Assembly (NCBI GenBank): GCA_022573225.1
Contig: JACZUI010000004.1
Location: 28,579-92,578 of the forward strand
DNA: 64,000 nucleotides
Reading direction: 5' to 3'
Source of the DNA: Acidobacteriota bacterium
GTDB taxonomy: Bacteria > Actinomycetota > Acidimicrobiia > Spongiisociales > ZC4RG35
Shown: piece by piece, positions 52,641 to 60,789 of the stretch
Layout of the letters: every line of letters starts with the position of its first letter
Position numbering within the stretch: position 1 is the first letter of the stretch
Made by a program: the position numbers and the translations under genes
The notes under the pieces: model-generated
The model's input: only the letters and a program-made list of their open reading frames with translations
Database searches by the model: none
What the model was told of the DNA's origin: nothing

Positions 52641-53717
52641 ATGGACCCAGGCACAACAGCGCGAGCGATGATGCTCGTGGAGCCGCGCCACTTCACTCTC
52701 ACCGAGCTGGCAACCCCGGAACTCGAGGATGGAGGCTGGCTCGCAGTCGAGGCCACCGGTATCTCGGGTGCCGATGTTCAGGTGTGGAAGGGCGACGCCG
52801 CCGACGTACTGTATCCGCTGATACCAGGCCACGAGGTTGTGGGGAGGGTCGCCGAGGCCGGGCCAACGATCCCGTTCCCGGTCGGGACGCGGGTAGTCGT
52901 CGAACCCCGAATCAGATGTGGTGAGTGCCATCGCTGCAAGCAGAACCTGGCCACCTGTGTGCGAAGGAAACCTTCCAATTCCTATGGCTTCATACCCTCC
53001 TCGGAACCGCCGGCACTGTGGGGTGGTCTAGCCGAACTTCTCTACATCGACCCTGCCGCTCGTCTTCACCCGCTCACCGATGATGTGCCCGCCGAGGTCG
53101 GCACATTTGTCCATCCGCTTGCCGCCGGCCACACCTGGGCGGTTGAATTGCCCTCCCTTCAGCCGGGAGAGAACGTTCTCATCTTGGGTCCGGGGCCGCG
53201 AGGTCTGGCATGTCTCATCGCCGCCAAAGTGGCTGGCGCGGGCTGGGTGGGTATCACCGGTCTTACCCATGACAAGGACCGATTGGAGCTGGCCACGCGA
53301 CTCGGTGCCGACCTTGTCATCGACGCCGAGCAGGAGGACGTCGGAGGCGCCATCGCAGGCGCCGTCGGAAGCCGGCCTGACATCGTCGTCGACGTCACTT
53401 CGGACGACCCCGAAGCCGTGTTCACTGCGCTTGACCTCGTCAGGAGCGGGGGTCGGGTCATTCTTGCCTCCACCAAGGGAAACCGGGCCTTCCCGTTCCT
53501 GAGTGACGTTCTGATCGCCAAACAGCTAACAGTCCGCGGGGCGATGGGCGCTACCAGCGTCGGTTACCAGTGGGCCACCAAGCAGCTGGAGACCGATCCC
53601 AGAATCGATGACCTCGTCTCACATCAGTTCCCCCTTTCGGAGTCATCCCGCGCGCTCCAGGCCGCCGCGGGCCTGCTGGGACGCGAAGAGCTGATCTCGG
53701 TGGCAGTCACGTTCTGA
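52641..53717 (+). CDS. Medium-chain (zinc-type) dehydrogenase with altered catalytic ligand
   Basis: A 358-residue MDR protein close to threonine/sorbitol dehydrogenases. The structural zinc cysteines Cys93, Cys96, Cys99 and Cys106 are intact, as is GHEVVG (His64, Glu65). The catalytic-zinc cysteine normally found in GICGTD is Ser42 here (GISGADVQ). The Rossmann motif is LGPGPRGL in place of GxGxxG with a final Gly. It is probably an oxidoreductase with changed or lost zinc catalysis; substrate unknown. Leaderless start likely. Confidence 0.82.
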   Translation: MDPGTTARAMMLVEPRHFTLTELATPELEDGGWLAVEATGISGADVQVWKGDAADVLYPLIPGHEVVGRVAEAGPTIPFPVGTRVVVEPRIRCGECHRCKQNLATCVRRKPSNSYGFIPSSEPPALWGGLAELLYIDPAARLHPLTDDVPAEVGTFVHPLAAGHTWAVELPSLQPGENVLILGPGPRGLACLIAAKVAGAGWVGITGLTHDKDRLELATRLGADLVIDAEQEDVGGAIAGAVGSRPDIVVDVTSDDPEAVFTALDLVRSGGRVILASTKGNRAFPFLSDVLIAKQLTVRGAMGATSVGYQWATKQLETDPRIDDLVSHQFPLSESSRALQAAAGLLGREELISVAVTF

Positions 53718-53766
53718 GGGCCCTTTTCTTCCAACCGGGTGTGATCTCCCGATCAGCTCATCCTTG

Positions 53767-54729
53767 TCAACCCTCACGTTCCCCGGCCATGAGGTGGTTT
53801 TCGACCGCATAGGGAATTGGCAGATCACGAACCTCGGCCGGACCGCGAACCATGCGACGACCGATCTCGGCAAACCAGGTGTCGTTGGCAAAGGCCCACG
53901 GCCAGGCTTTGATGCCCGCTCTTGCCCCGACCATGGCTCCGACGATCGCCCCCAGTGCGCTCCCCCCGATCCGGGCCGCCTGCTCCACGGGGAGATGGTC
54001 TCTCTTTGCGACTGGAGCAGCGAGGAGCAAGCCTGCCTTGATGAGATCCCATGGGCGGCGGTGGGCGTCTCCACCGACCGCGGCGAAGGTCTCTTCGCCA
54101 TTTTCGATCCCCAGCAGGTCGGTCATCTCCGCGAGTTCTGCAACAGCAGCCTCGGCAGCCTTCGAGTTGACGACAGCGTGGTCTGAGACCAGCAGGTCCA
54201 GCAGCGGCTCAACCGCTTCGCGGACACCGACAATCAGATCGCGGCCTGATTGTCCAAAGCACGACGCCGCCACAGCCGATGCCACAACTCCCCCGCCAAG
54301 AATCGTCACCGCGTCCGCGTGAAACAACATTCCGAGTTCGAACACCTCGGCTCGCAGCTTCTCAGGCTCCTTCCGATTGACTACACCTAGAGGCACGGAG
54401 CGAGGTCCCGGATCGATCGAGGCATCGGTGTCGGGGACTGGTCGGCCCGCGGCAGCACGGTCCAGCCACACCCGAAATTGGGGGCTGACCGCTCGATAGA
54501 CCGGATCCTCGTCGTGTGCGCCATCGAGTTCACGGATGGCGTCGACAAGTAGGGTCGGATTCAGGCGGCCGTGCTCGATCAGGTGGTACGCGATCACAGT
54601 TGCCTGTTCGGTGTAGGCCGAGTAGCCAAGCTCCCAGGCGCCCCCGGCCGTGTCTCCCGCCGCCATCCCCAACATGACGCCGTCGCCCTCCCCGGCAACC
54701 AGTGAATAGCGGGATGCTGATTCGTCCAC
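53767..54729 (-). CDS. ADP-ribosylglycohydrolase-like protein
   Basis: A 320-residue all-helical protein. GMAAGDTAGGAWE at residues 21-33 matches the N-terminal metal motif of the ARH/DraG family, and HADAVTILGGGVVASAVAA fits the middle. The C-terminal acidic pair that completes the Mg site (GDxDT in active members) is not evident: the corresponding segment reads IGGSALGAIVGAMVGARAG. It may be an inactive or altered hydrolase. GTG at 54729 lies 8 bases after TAATCT. Confidence 0.7.
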   Translation of the reverse strand: MDESASRYSLVAGEGDGVMLGMAAGDTAGGAWELGYSAYTEQATVIAYHLIEHGRLNPTLLVDAIRELDGAHDEDPVYRAVSPQFRVWLDRAAAGRPVPDTDASIDPGPRSVPLGVVNRKEPEKLRAEVFELGMLFHADAVTILGGGVVASAVAASCFGQSGRDLIVGVREAVEPLLDLLVSDHAVVNSKAAEAAVAELAEMTDLLGIENGEETFAAVGGDAHRRPWDLIKAGLLLAAPVAKRDHLPVEQAARIGGSALGAIVGAMVGARAGIKAWPWAFANDTWFAEIGRRMVRGPAEVRDLPIPYAVENHLMAGEREG

Positions 54730-54737
54730 GTCGGGGG

Positions 54738-54743
54738 AGATTA
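54738..54743 (-). promoter_or_regulatory. -10 hexamer TAATCT before ADP-ribosylglycohydrolase gene
   Basis: Minus-strand TAATCT, 8 bases before GTG at 54729, back to back with the plus-strand TACTGT of the kinase gene. Confidence 0.4.
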
Positions 54744-54749
54744 CATCTG

Positions 54750-54755
54750 TACTGT
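54750..54755 (+). promoter_or_regulatory. -10 hexamer TACTGT before lipid kinase gene
   Basis: TACTGT, CGCCGGTTC, ATG at 54765. Confidence 0.4.
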
Positions 54756-54764
54756 CGCCGGTTC

Positions 54765-55682
54765 ATGGATCGAATAGTCGTGATTGCCAATCCGGCCGCA
54801 TCCCAATTCACAGGGGGGTCACACCGGGACGTCATGGCGACCCTGGACCGGGTCGCCCGTGTCGAGGCCGTGTGGCCGGAGTCCGCAGCTGAAGCCACCG
54901 GCCGGGCGGCTGAGGAGGCCGCGGCGGAAGCGGACATTGTGGTCGCGATGGGTGGTGACGGAATGGTTCACCATGTCTCCCAAGGTCTGGTCGGGACCGA
55001 GACCGCGCTAGGCATAATCCCGGTCGGCACCACCAATGTGTTGGCCCGGCTGCTCAAGATCCCCTCCAAGCCAACCAAAGCGGCCCGATTGCTTGCGTCC
55101 GATCTGGTCCCGAGACGTCTTGGCGTGGCCAGGATGAAGCTGTTCCGGGGTACCACCGAGACGCTCCACTACGCAATGTTTTCCTGCGGATTCGGGTTGG
55201 ACGCGGCGGTTGTCATGAAGGCTGACAAGGATCCCTACCGAAAATACCGATTCGGGTCGCTCCATTACCTCAATGCCGCCCTCGGCGTGGCGCTGACCGA
55301 ATTTCCCAATCGGCTACCACACGTCAGCCTCGTCGCCGACGGGCGGGAGAGCCTCTCCACCGCGGCGCTGATCCAGTTCAGGTCGATCTACACGTACTTT
55401 GGGAAGATCCCTCTGAGACTGGCCCCAGGGCGACCCGAACCGATGACGTCGCTGACAATTGGCCGCCTTCCCCGCCATCGCATCCCTCAGATCGCGGCTG
55501 CGGTCTTCGCCGGGCGGGATCTGGGCTCGATAGACGATTTCGAGACCTGGACCGGGGTCAACCGGATCGAGGCCAAAGCCGACCCCCCGGTTGCGGCCCA
55601 GGCCGACGGCGAAGCGCTCGGAATGGTTGACGGCGGCGTTGTGGACTGGTATCCCGACTCCGTCCTGGTAATCGCCTCTTAG
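54765..55682 (+). CDS. Diacylglycerol/lipid kinase (DagK family)
   Basis: A 305-residue DAGK-domain enzyme: IANPAAS at the start, VAMGGDGMVHHVSQGL (ATP site, about 60) and GIIPVGTTNVLARLL (about 84), then a beta-sandwich C-terminal domain. It phosphorylates diacylglycerol or a related lipid and recycles it to phosphatidate. The start at 54765 removes a non-homologous lead. Its stop overlaps the convergent MscS stop by four bases. Confidence 0.87.
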   Translation: MDRIVVIANPAASQFTGGSHRDVMATLDRVARVEAVWPESAAEATGRAAEEAAAEADIVVAMGGDGMVHHVSQGLVGTETALGIIPVGTTNVLARLLKIPSKPTKAARLLASDLVPRRLGVARMKLFRGTTETLHYAMFSCGFGLDAAVVMKADKDPYRKYRFGSLHYLNAALGVALTEFPNRLPHVSLVADGRESLSTAALIQFRSIYTYFGKIPLRLAPGRPEPMTSLTIGRLPRHRIPQIAAAVFAGRDLGSIDDFETWTGVNRIEAKADPPVAAQADGEALGMVDGGVVDWYPDSVLVIAS

Positions 55683-56488
55683 TCGTTGCGCTGATGCACG
55701 GTGAGCTGGGGGAACGGGATCTCGATGCCCTCGGCATCGAATCGATTCTTGATCCGACGCAACGCCTCGCGCCGCACCGACCACCGTTCCACTGCAACGG
55801 TCGTCAAACGAGCACGAATCACCACAGAGGAGTCTCCGAGCTCGTTGACGCCAAGCATCTCGGCCGGCCCCCGAATCTTTGAGCCCCAATCGGGATCCTC
55901 TCCCAGGTTCTGAAGCTCATCGAGCATGACCGACATTGCGTGATCGATATCTGCGGAGTACGCCACACCAATATTGAGAACGGGCTGGGCGAAGACGCTG
56001 GTGTAGTTCGAGGAGAGAGTGATCTGGCCGTTGGAAATGTAGTGAACGACCCCTTCGTGATCTCTGAGGACGGTTACCCGAAATTGAATGTCCTGCACCG
56101 ATCCCGTCGTCCCGGCGATGGTGACGATGTCACCGATGTGGTATTGGTCTTCGGCGAGGATGAAGAACCCGGCAAGCACATCCTTGACCACGTCTTGAGC
56201 ACCGAACCCGATCGCGGCGGCAAAGATCGTTCCCAGAGCGAGGAAGGGAGCAATGCTCAGGCCCCAGATCCCGAAGACAATCAGGACGGAAGTCACGACC
56301 AGCACGGCCAGGATCACCCTCCGAACCATCAGCCAAAGGGTGGCGGCTCGGGCCCCCCGCTCCGGGCCTTTCGCTTCGAGTCGCGCGACGAAGCGGCGAC
56401 CAGCCCAGAGGGCGATCAGGTAGGCGACCAACGTCAGAATCAGGACGATGCCGGTTTGTATCAGCGGGGTGTAGTTGATGTCCTCCAT
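55679..56488 (-). CDS. Small-conductance mechanosensitive channel (MscS)
   Basis: A 269-residue MscS protein with three hydrophobic helices (about 10-30, 55-75, 80-100), the pore-lining helix FLALGTIFAAAIGFGAQDVVKDVLAG and the beta domain with YHIGDIVTIAGTTGSVQDIQ. It opens under membrane tension to release solutes on hypo-osmotic shock, which fits a cell that accumulates mannosylglycerate. TACGCT lies 9 bases before the ATG. Confidence 0.92.
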   Translation of the reverse strand: MEDINYTPLIQTGIVLILTLVAYLIALWAGRRFVARLEAKGPERGARAATLWLMVRRVILAVLVVTSVLIVFGIWGLSIAPFLALGTIFAAAIGFGAQDVVKDVLAGFFILAEDQYHIGDIVTIAGTTGSVQDIQFRVTVLRDHEGVVHYISNGQITLSSNYTSVFAQPVLNIGVAYSADIDHAMSVMLDELQNLGEDPDWGSKIRGPAEMLGVNELGDSSVVIRARLTTVAVERWSVRREALRRIKNRFDAEGIEIPFPQLTVHQRND

Positions 56489-56497
56489 GACGGTGCG

Positions 56498-56503
56498 AGC
56501 GTA
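56498..56503 (-). promoter_or_regulatory. -10 hexamer TACGCT before mscS gene
   Basis: Minus-strand TACGCT followed by CG, 9 bases before the ATG. Confidence 0.4.
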
Positions 56504-56523
56504 ATGGTTTCCATCGTTGGGCC

Positions 56524-57744
56524 TCAGCTGTAGAAGGAACGGATCAGTTGGGAAACGCTGAGAGCGAGATCGGCAATGGCGGCCTGGCTTCTAGCCGTTT
56601 GTTGGAGCGCCTTCCGCAACGGCCGACCCACTTCGGACTCGAGCGCGGCTATCACCGGGGCTGCGACGAGGGAGGCGCCGCCATCCGGGGGGCGCCGCTG
56701 CCAGAACCGGCGTCTCGGAGCAGGCGTGGAGCGGTTTTTCAGGCCGACGATGGTCTCGTCGATGACCGGGCGCACCCGGACTGACAACTCCTCGAGCTCG
56801 AGACGAGCCATATCCCCCGACTCATCGGCAAACCGAGAGACAAGAGCGGCGACTATGTGCGCCGCCTCCGAGGTTCGACCCGCCGCCAGCGGGATCTCGA
56901 TGGCCTGCATTGATTCGGCCCACCTGCGCTCGAGGTCGGGGCTTTGTGCGCCAGACGTGGCCTCCAGAAGAGCTCGCGTCGCGGTATCGAGGTCAACAGC
57001 AAGCTTTCTATAAACGGGGGCAGGCTCTTCGAAGATCTGACGGAGCCCTTCGATGAGCTCTGCGACGCCGACTGGAGGCCCTGCCGGGGGGCTGGCGGCC
57101 GTGAGGTAGATCCGAGGTGAATCGATTCCATCCTCGGCCAATGCCGACTCGAGATCTGACTCGATCTGTGACCTGGCACTCTTCCCGATTCGATCGACCT
57201 GATTGAGCACGAAAAAGAACTGATCCCGGTACTCCGAGAGACGGGAAATCTCATGGTGAATGGCGGCATCCCGGTACTTCTCGGGGTCAAGCAGCCAGAT
57301 CACCAGGTCGAGGCGGGGAAGAAGAGCATCCACTGTGTGCTTGTGTTCGACCACGACCGTGTCGGTGTCGGGCAGGTCGATCAAACACACCCAATCCAGT
57401 CCCTGGCTGGTCGCGCGTGAGGTGACTCCGAGTCGGTCGAGGTAACCGGAAAGCGCCCGTTCATGGACCTCCGGCACCAATGCGAGAGGATATCCGGTGG
57501 TCGGACGGACACCGCCCACCTCGGAGACCTCTTCTGATGCAATAGCGTTGAGAACGCTGGACTTGCCCGAACCTGTTCCACCGACCAACCCGGCCACCAG
57601 CACCGAATCCGGGTAGGCCAGCCTGGTGCGAATGTCGTTTCTCATCGCAACAACGGGAGCGAGGTCGAGTTCTGAGACGACGCCTGCCGATTCCGCCACG
57701 GCGAGATCGACCTTCTCGAGAAGGTCGACAATCCGCTCACGCAT
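56524..57744 (-). CDS. Dynamin-like GTPase (B)
   Basis: A 406-residue P-loop GTPase: G1 GLVGGTGSGKSS (52-63), G3 DLPDTD (about 123), G4 NQVD (about 181). The C-terminal 200 residues are helical with a basic RRRFWQRR patch. No transmembrane helix is seen. Paired GTPases of this sort recall the dynamin-like pairs of actinobacteria (DynA/DynB, IniA/IniC), which shape membranes. ATG at 57744 overlaps the stop of the upstream GTPase gene by 8 bases, so they are translated together. Confidence 0.75.
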   Translation of the reverse strand: MRERIVDLLEKVDLAVAESAGVVSELDLAPVVAMRNDIRTRLAYPDSVLVAGLVGGTGSGKSSVLNAIASEEVSEVGGVRPTTGYPLALVPEVHERALSGYLDRLGVTSRATSQGLDWVCLIDLPDTDTVVVEHKHTVDALLPRLDLVIWLLDPEKYRDAAIHHEISRLSEYRDQFFFVLNQVDRIGKSARSQIESDLESALAEDGIDSPRIYLTAASPPAGPPVGVAELIEGLRQIFEEPAPVYRKLAVDLDTATRALLEATSGAQSPDLERRWAESMQAIEIPLAAGRTSEAAHIVAALVSRFADESGDMARLELEELSVRVRPVIDETIVGLKNRSTPAPRRRFWQRRPPDGGASLVAAPVIAALESEVGRPLRKALQQTARSQAAIADLALSVSQLIRSFYS

Positions 57745-59227
57745 TGGCGAACGAGACCCTCGCAAACACTTCCGAAACCGCCGCCCTTGTCAGATCGATT
57801 TCCTCGACCGGGGAGCTCGCTTCGAGGACGGTCCCTACGGCACGTTTCCGAGCTCTCTCATACACCGGCTTGAGCTGTTTTCGCAGTGAGTCGGCCATCA
57901 AAGGGGCGACTTCGGACAGGTCGACCTTCGGGGCCAGCACCTCTGTCATGTCATCGGGCCAGGTCGAACCCGCCACTGCACCGATCCGGACCAGAAGATC
58001 GACCAGTTCGCCGTCTACTCCACGAATGGGCTCCGGAAGGTCGATTGGCGTGAGCAGCCATCGCTCGATTGCGAACCGAAGGATTTCGTAGTCGGAGTCC
58101 GGAAAACGCTGCGGTTGCCCATACGGGCCGGGGATCCGCCTGAGCTTGGCCTCCTGCGACGCAATGAGCGCCTCGGTGAGGCGCAGCCGCTCGCTCGCCA
58201 CTACCTGACCCGGGGGAGAACTGCGTCTCGCCCATCGCCGCACTCTTCGCGGCGACAGCCCGACCAGTGCGCCCACCTCAGCGGCCGGAAGCCCACCCGG
58301 GGAGAATTCGTCGAGGAACGGGCCGTCATCCAGTCGGATTCGTTCAGCCGCTCGAGTTTCCGCCGAGTCCCGTTGGGTCGATGCCACGCGCGCCGTCTCG
58401 ATGACCTCGAGAGCCTGGCTACAGGTTGCGGACAGCACTTGCTGGAGGGTTTCGGATGCCGCTGACCTGTGCGCTTCGACCTGGGAGACGAGCCGCTGTC
58501 GAAGATCTCGAACCGAGCCGGAAGGCACCGAGTATGCGCCGTCGGCGAGGTGATGCTCACCGATCGCAAGGACTTCGTCCCCGAGCCCCTCGGCCCGAAG
58601 GAGGCTCCGATAGTCATTGAGCGACCCGTCAGAGTCGGGACGGATCCGGTTCAAGACGCATATCACCGGCGCGCCCCGCGAACGGGCTCTTCGGAGGACC
58701 TCCCAGGGAACTCGGTCGGCATAGCGCAACGCCGAACTGACAAACACAACGAGGTCGGCGTTGTCGATGAGTGCTTCGGCCATCGATCGGTGCCCGACAG
58801 AAGTGGAGTCGATATCCGGCGTATCCACCAGCGTCATTTCTGCAAGGATCGGCAGCCGGCCACGAACAACTTCACACGAGACACCGCCGATGCTCAGATA
58901 GGAGTCGGCCCGGTCGGACGAAGCAAACACGACTGGCGATCTCGTGGTCGGTCGAAGGGGCCCGGTGGCGGTCAGCTCGGCACCCGCAACACTGTTGAGC
59001 ATTGTCGATTTGCCGGCACCTGTCGGCCCGGCAAAAACCACCGTGAGGGGCGTTGCCGGATCCAGCAAGCGGGGAATCACATACGAACGGATGGTTCGGA
59101 CTGCCTGGTCGCGTTGCCGGCCCGCCAACTCCCCCGGTTCGCCTTCAGGCAGGGCAAGATCCTCGAGCCGCGACGCCAGGGCCTCGAGACTCTCGACGGA
59201 AGCACTAAGTCCAGTTGTTCCAGCCAC
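57737..59227 (-). CDS. Dynamin-like GTPase (A) with HTH-like segment
   Basis: A 496-residue GTPase: G1 AGPTGAGKST (66-75), a TTRSP switch region, G3 DTPD (about 137), G4 NRIRPD (about 192). The C-terminal half is helical. Around residues 315-340, PAAEVGALVGLSPRRVRRWAR looks like a helix-turn-helix, unusual in this class. It probably forms a heteromer with the overlapping partner GTPase. Start GTG at 59227. Membrane remodelling is inferred from the class, not shown. Confidence 0.72.
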   Translation of the reverse strand: MAGTTGLSASVESLEALASRLEDLALPEGEPGELAGRQRDQAVRTIRSYVIPRLLDPATPLTVVFAGPTGAGKSTMLNSVAGAELTATGPLRPTTRSPVVFASSDRADSYLSIGGVSCEVVRGRLPILAEMTLVDTPDIDSTSVGHRSMAEALIDNADLVVFVSSALRYADRVPWEVLRRARSRGAPVICVLNRIRPDSDGSLNDYRSLLRAEGLGDEVLAIGEHHLADGAYSVPSGSVRDLRQRLVSQVEAHRSAASETLQQVLSATCSQALEVIETARVASTQRDSAETRAAERIRLDDGPFLDEFSPGGLPAAEVGALVGLSPRRVRRWARRSSPPGQVVASERLRLTEALIASQEAKLRRIPGPYGQPQRFPDSDYEILRFAIERWLLTPIDLPEPIRGVDGELVDLLVRIGAVAGSTWPDDMTEVLAPKVDLSEVAPLMADSLRKQLKPVYERARKRAVGTVLEASSPVEEIDLTRAAVSEVFARVSFANA

Positions 59228-59264
59228 TCAACCAAAGTCTGGCAGGAGTGGCGCAGAAACGGTG

Positions 59265-60140
59265 TCAGCCGATCCAGCCCGAATCGGGTCGATCGAACCA
59301 CACATGGACTTGACCCGTGCCTGTGGCGTTCTCGTAGTCGGAGAACAGCTCTCCAGGCGCAGTGCAATCCCTGCCTCCAATGGCCCCGAGCATCATGAGA
59401 TAGTGGCCGAAGCCTCCCTCGGGTGAGTGTTGGAAGTAGTCGCCCATTGTGTCGACGATCCGGGCATGATCGCCCGCCCTCATCCACTCGAGTCGCTCCT
59501 CGTCGGCGGCGCGAGCGTCGGGAGTGATGATGTGCACCGGATCGGAAGCCTCGTGCTTGACGATCTGCTTCAAGGGCCAAAAGCGATGGCTCATCCCGCC
59601 TGACGCGAGCACCACGACACGACGATCGAGGCGGGAGACCGCTTCTCCGATCGCCTCGCCCATCGTCATGAAGTCATCAGACTCACCGGTTTGAACAACC
59701 GACACCGACATGATTTTCTCATTTGACCTGAGGTAGTGAACGAGGTTGATGGTTGCGTAATACACCTCGAGGTATTGATCCTCCGAGGCGTGGGTGGGTG
59801 TGCCCAGCCCCTCGCCTAGGGTTGCGGCCAGCCTCGCGAGTTCGGGGTCGCCGGGGTAGTCGTAGGCGATCCCCGCCATCCCTCTCGGAAGCTCGGATGA
59901 GGTGAACTTTCCGGAGCGGCGGTCATGCGCCGAGATCACGTGCTCCACAGTGGTAAACCAATGCGAGTCGACGATTACGATCGTGTCTACCTGAAGGGGG
60001 ACGAGAATCTCTTCACGGATTCTCACCAGACCTGGAACCAGGCTTATTTCCTTGCCCTCGTTTATCTCCCGCCGGGTGTCCTCGTCGAACATGATCGTTG
60101 GGGAGTGACTTATCAGGCCTGCGCCGACGACTTCGCCCAT
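59265..60140 (-). CDS. hpaD: Homoprotocatechuate 2,3-dioxygenase-type extradiol dioxygenase (LigB family)
   Basis: A 291-residue class III extradiol dioxygenase. Iron ligands and catalytic histidine correspond to His12 (SHSPT), His60 (DSHWF) and His185 (GGMSHRF). TSSELPRGMAGIAYDYPGDPEL and GTGQVHVWF match E. coli C HpcB. It opens the ring of 3,4-dihydroxyphenylacetate. ATG at 60140 has AAGGAG 7 bases upstream. A palindromic operator lies 20 bases before it, next to the MarR gene. The aldehyde dehydrogenase for the ring-cleavage product is encoded beyond that regulator. Confidence 0.85.
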   Translation of the reverse strand: MGEVVGAGLISHSPTIMFDEDTRREINEGKEISLVPGLVRIREEILVPLQVDTIVIVDSHWFTTVEHVISAHDRRSGKFTSSELPRGMAGIAYDYPGDPELARLAATLGEGLGTPTHASEDQYLEVYYATINLVHYLRSNEKIMSVSVVQTGESDDFMTMGEAIGEAVSRLDRRVVVLASGGMSHRFWPLKQIVKHEASDPVHIITPDARAADEERLEWMRAGDHARIVDTMGDYFQHSPEGGFGHYLMMLGAIGGRDCTAPGELFSDYENATGTGQVHVWFDRPDSGWIG

Positions 60141-60160
60141 GAGATTTCTCCTTCCACGAT

Positions 60161-60176
60161 CGTTAGGAACCTAACG
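60161..60176. promoter_or_regulatory. MarR-type operator 1
   Basis: CGTTAGG-AA-CCTAACG, a perfect inverted repeat with 7-base arms, between the hpaD start and the end of the MarR gene (its TAA lies inside the site). Shares TTAG-N4-CTAACGA with operator 2. Confidence 0.75.
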
Positions 60177-60726
60177 AGATCCTATCGCCAGCCCCGCTCC
60201 CCGCCACGAGAGGCAAATCGTCTGCTGTTGCGGTTACCACTCGAAGCAACCGGGCAAGCTCATGAAGCTCGTCCAGGCCGAGTCTCGAAGTGAACTCAGT
60301 TTCGTGCTGATTGAAAGAGGGGAACACCTCCTCGATCTGTTGTCGACCGCTGGATGTGAGATGAACCAACACCCGGCGGCCATCGTCGGGATGGCGACCC
60401 CTGATGACCAAACCCCCCTTCTCCAGTGTGGTCAACATGCCCGAGAGCGTCCCCTTGGCCAGTCCACAGTCATCGGCGAGATCGCCGGTTTCGCGATCAC
60501 CCCATACCCAGAGGACGAAGAGAATCGTGAACCCACCCCATGTCATACCGGCCGGTCCAAGCACCTCACGCTCCATCCGATTCCGAACGGCGTTGGCAGC
60601 TCGGTAGATGTTGGAGACCGCCAGCAGCGCGTCAAAGTCGAAGGGCTTATCCCCCAACGCAGCACGAATATCGCTCTCGGCCTCGAGAACGACTTCAGGG
60701 TCGTGGGCACTCAGTGGTTTGGGCAT
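60163..60726 (-). CDS. MarR-family regulator
   Basis: A 187-residue winged-helix protein with a long N-terminal extension (about 45 residues). The recognition part is DLADDCGLAKGTLSGMLTTLEKGGLV and the wing RHPDDGRRVLVHLTSSGR. It likely represses hpaD and the divergent aldehyde dehydrogenase gene until an aromatic ligand binds (HpaR-like role). Two similar palindromes flank the gene at 60161-60176 and 60753-60767. Confidence 0.87.
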   Translation of the reverse strand: MPKPLSAHDPEVVLEAESDIRAALGDKPFDFDALLAVSNIYRAANAVRNRMEREVLGPAGMTWGGFTILFVLWVWGDRETGDLADDCGLAKGTLSGMLTTLEKGGLVIRGRHPDDGRRVLVHLTSSGRQQIEEVFPSFNQHETEFTSRLGLDELHELARLLRVVTATADDLPLVAGSGAGDRISLGS

Positions 60727-60752
60727 CTTGGTGAATCGAGGGGGAGTTTATC

Positions 60753-60767
60753 CTTAGGTTGCTAACG
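60753..60767. promoter_or_regulatory. MarR-type operator 2
   Basis: CTTAGGTTGCTAACG in the gap between the divergent MarR and aldehyde dehydrogenase genes. TTAG-N4-CTAACGATC matches operator 1 in both half-sites. It overlaps a possible -10 (TATCCT, 60749-60754) for the dehydrogenase gene, so binding would block transcription. Confidence 0.68.
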
Positions 60768-60789
60768 ATCCACCCCCGGGAGTGCCCGA

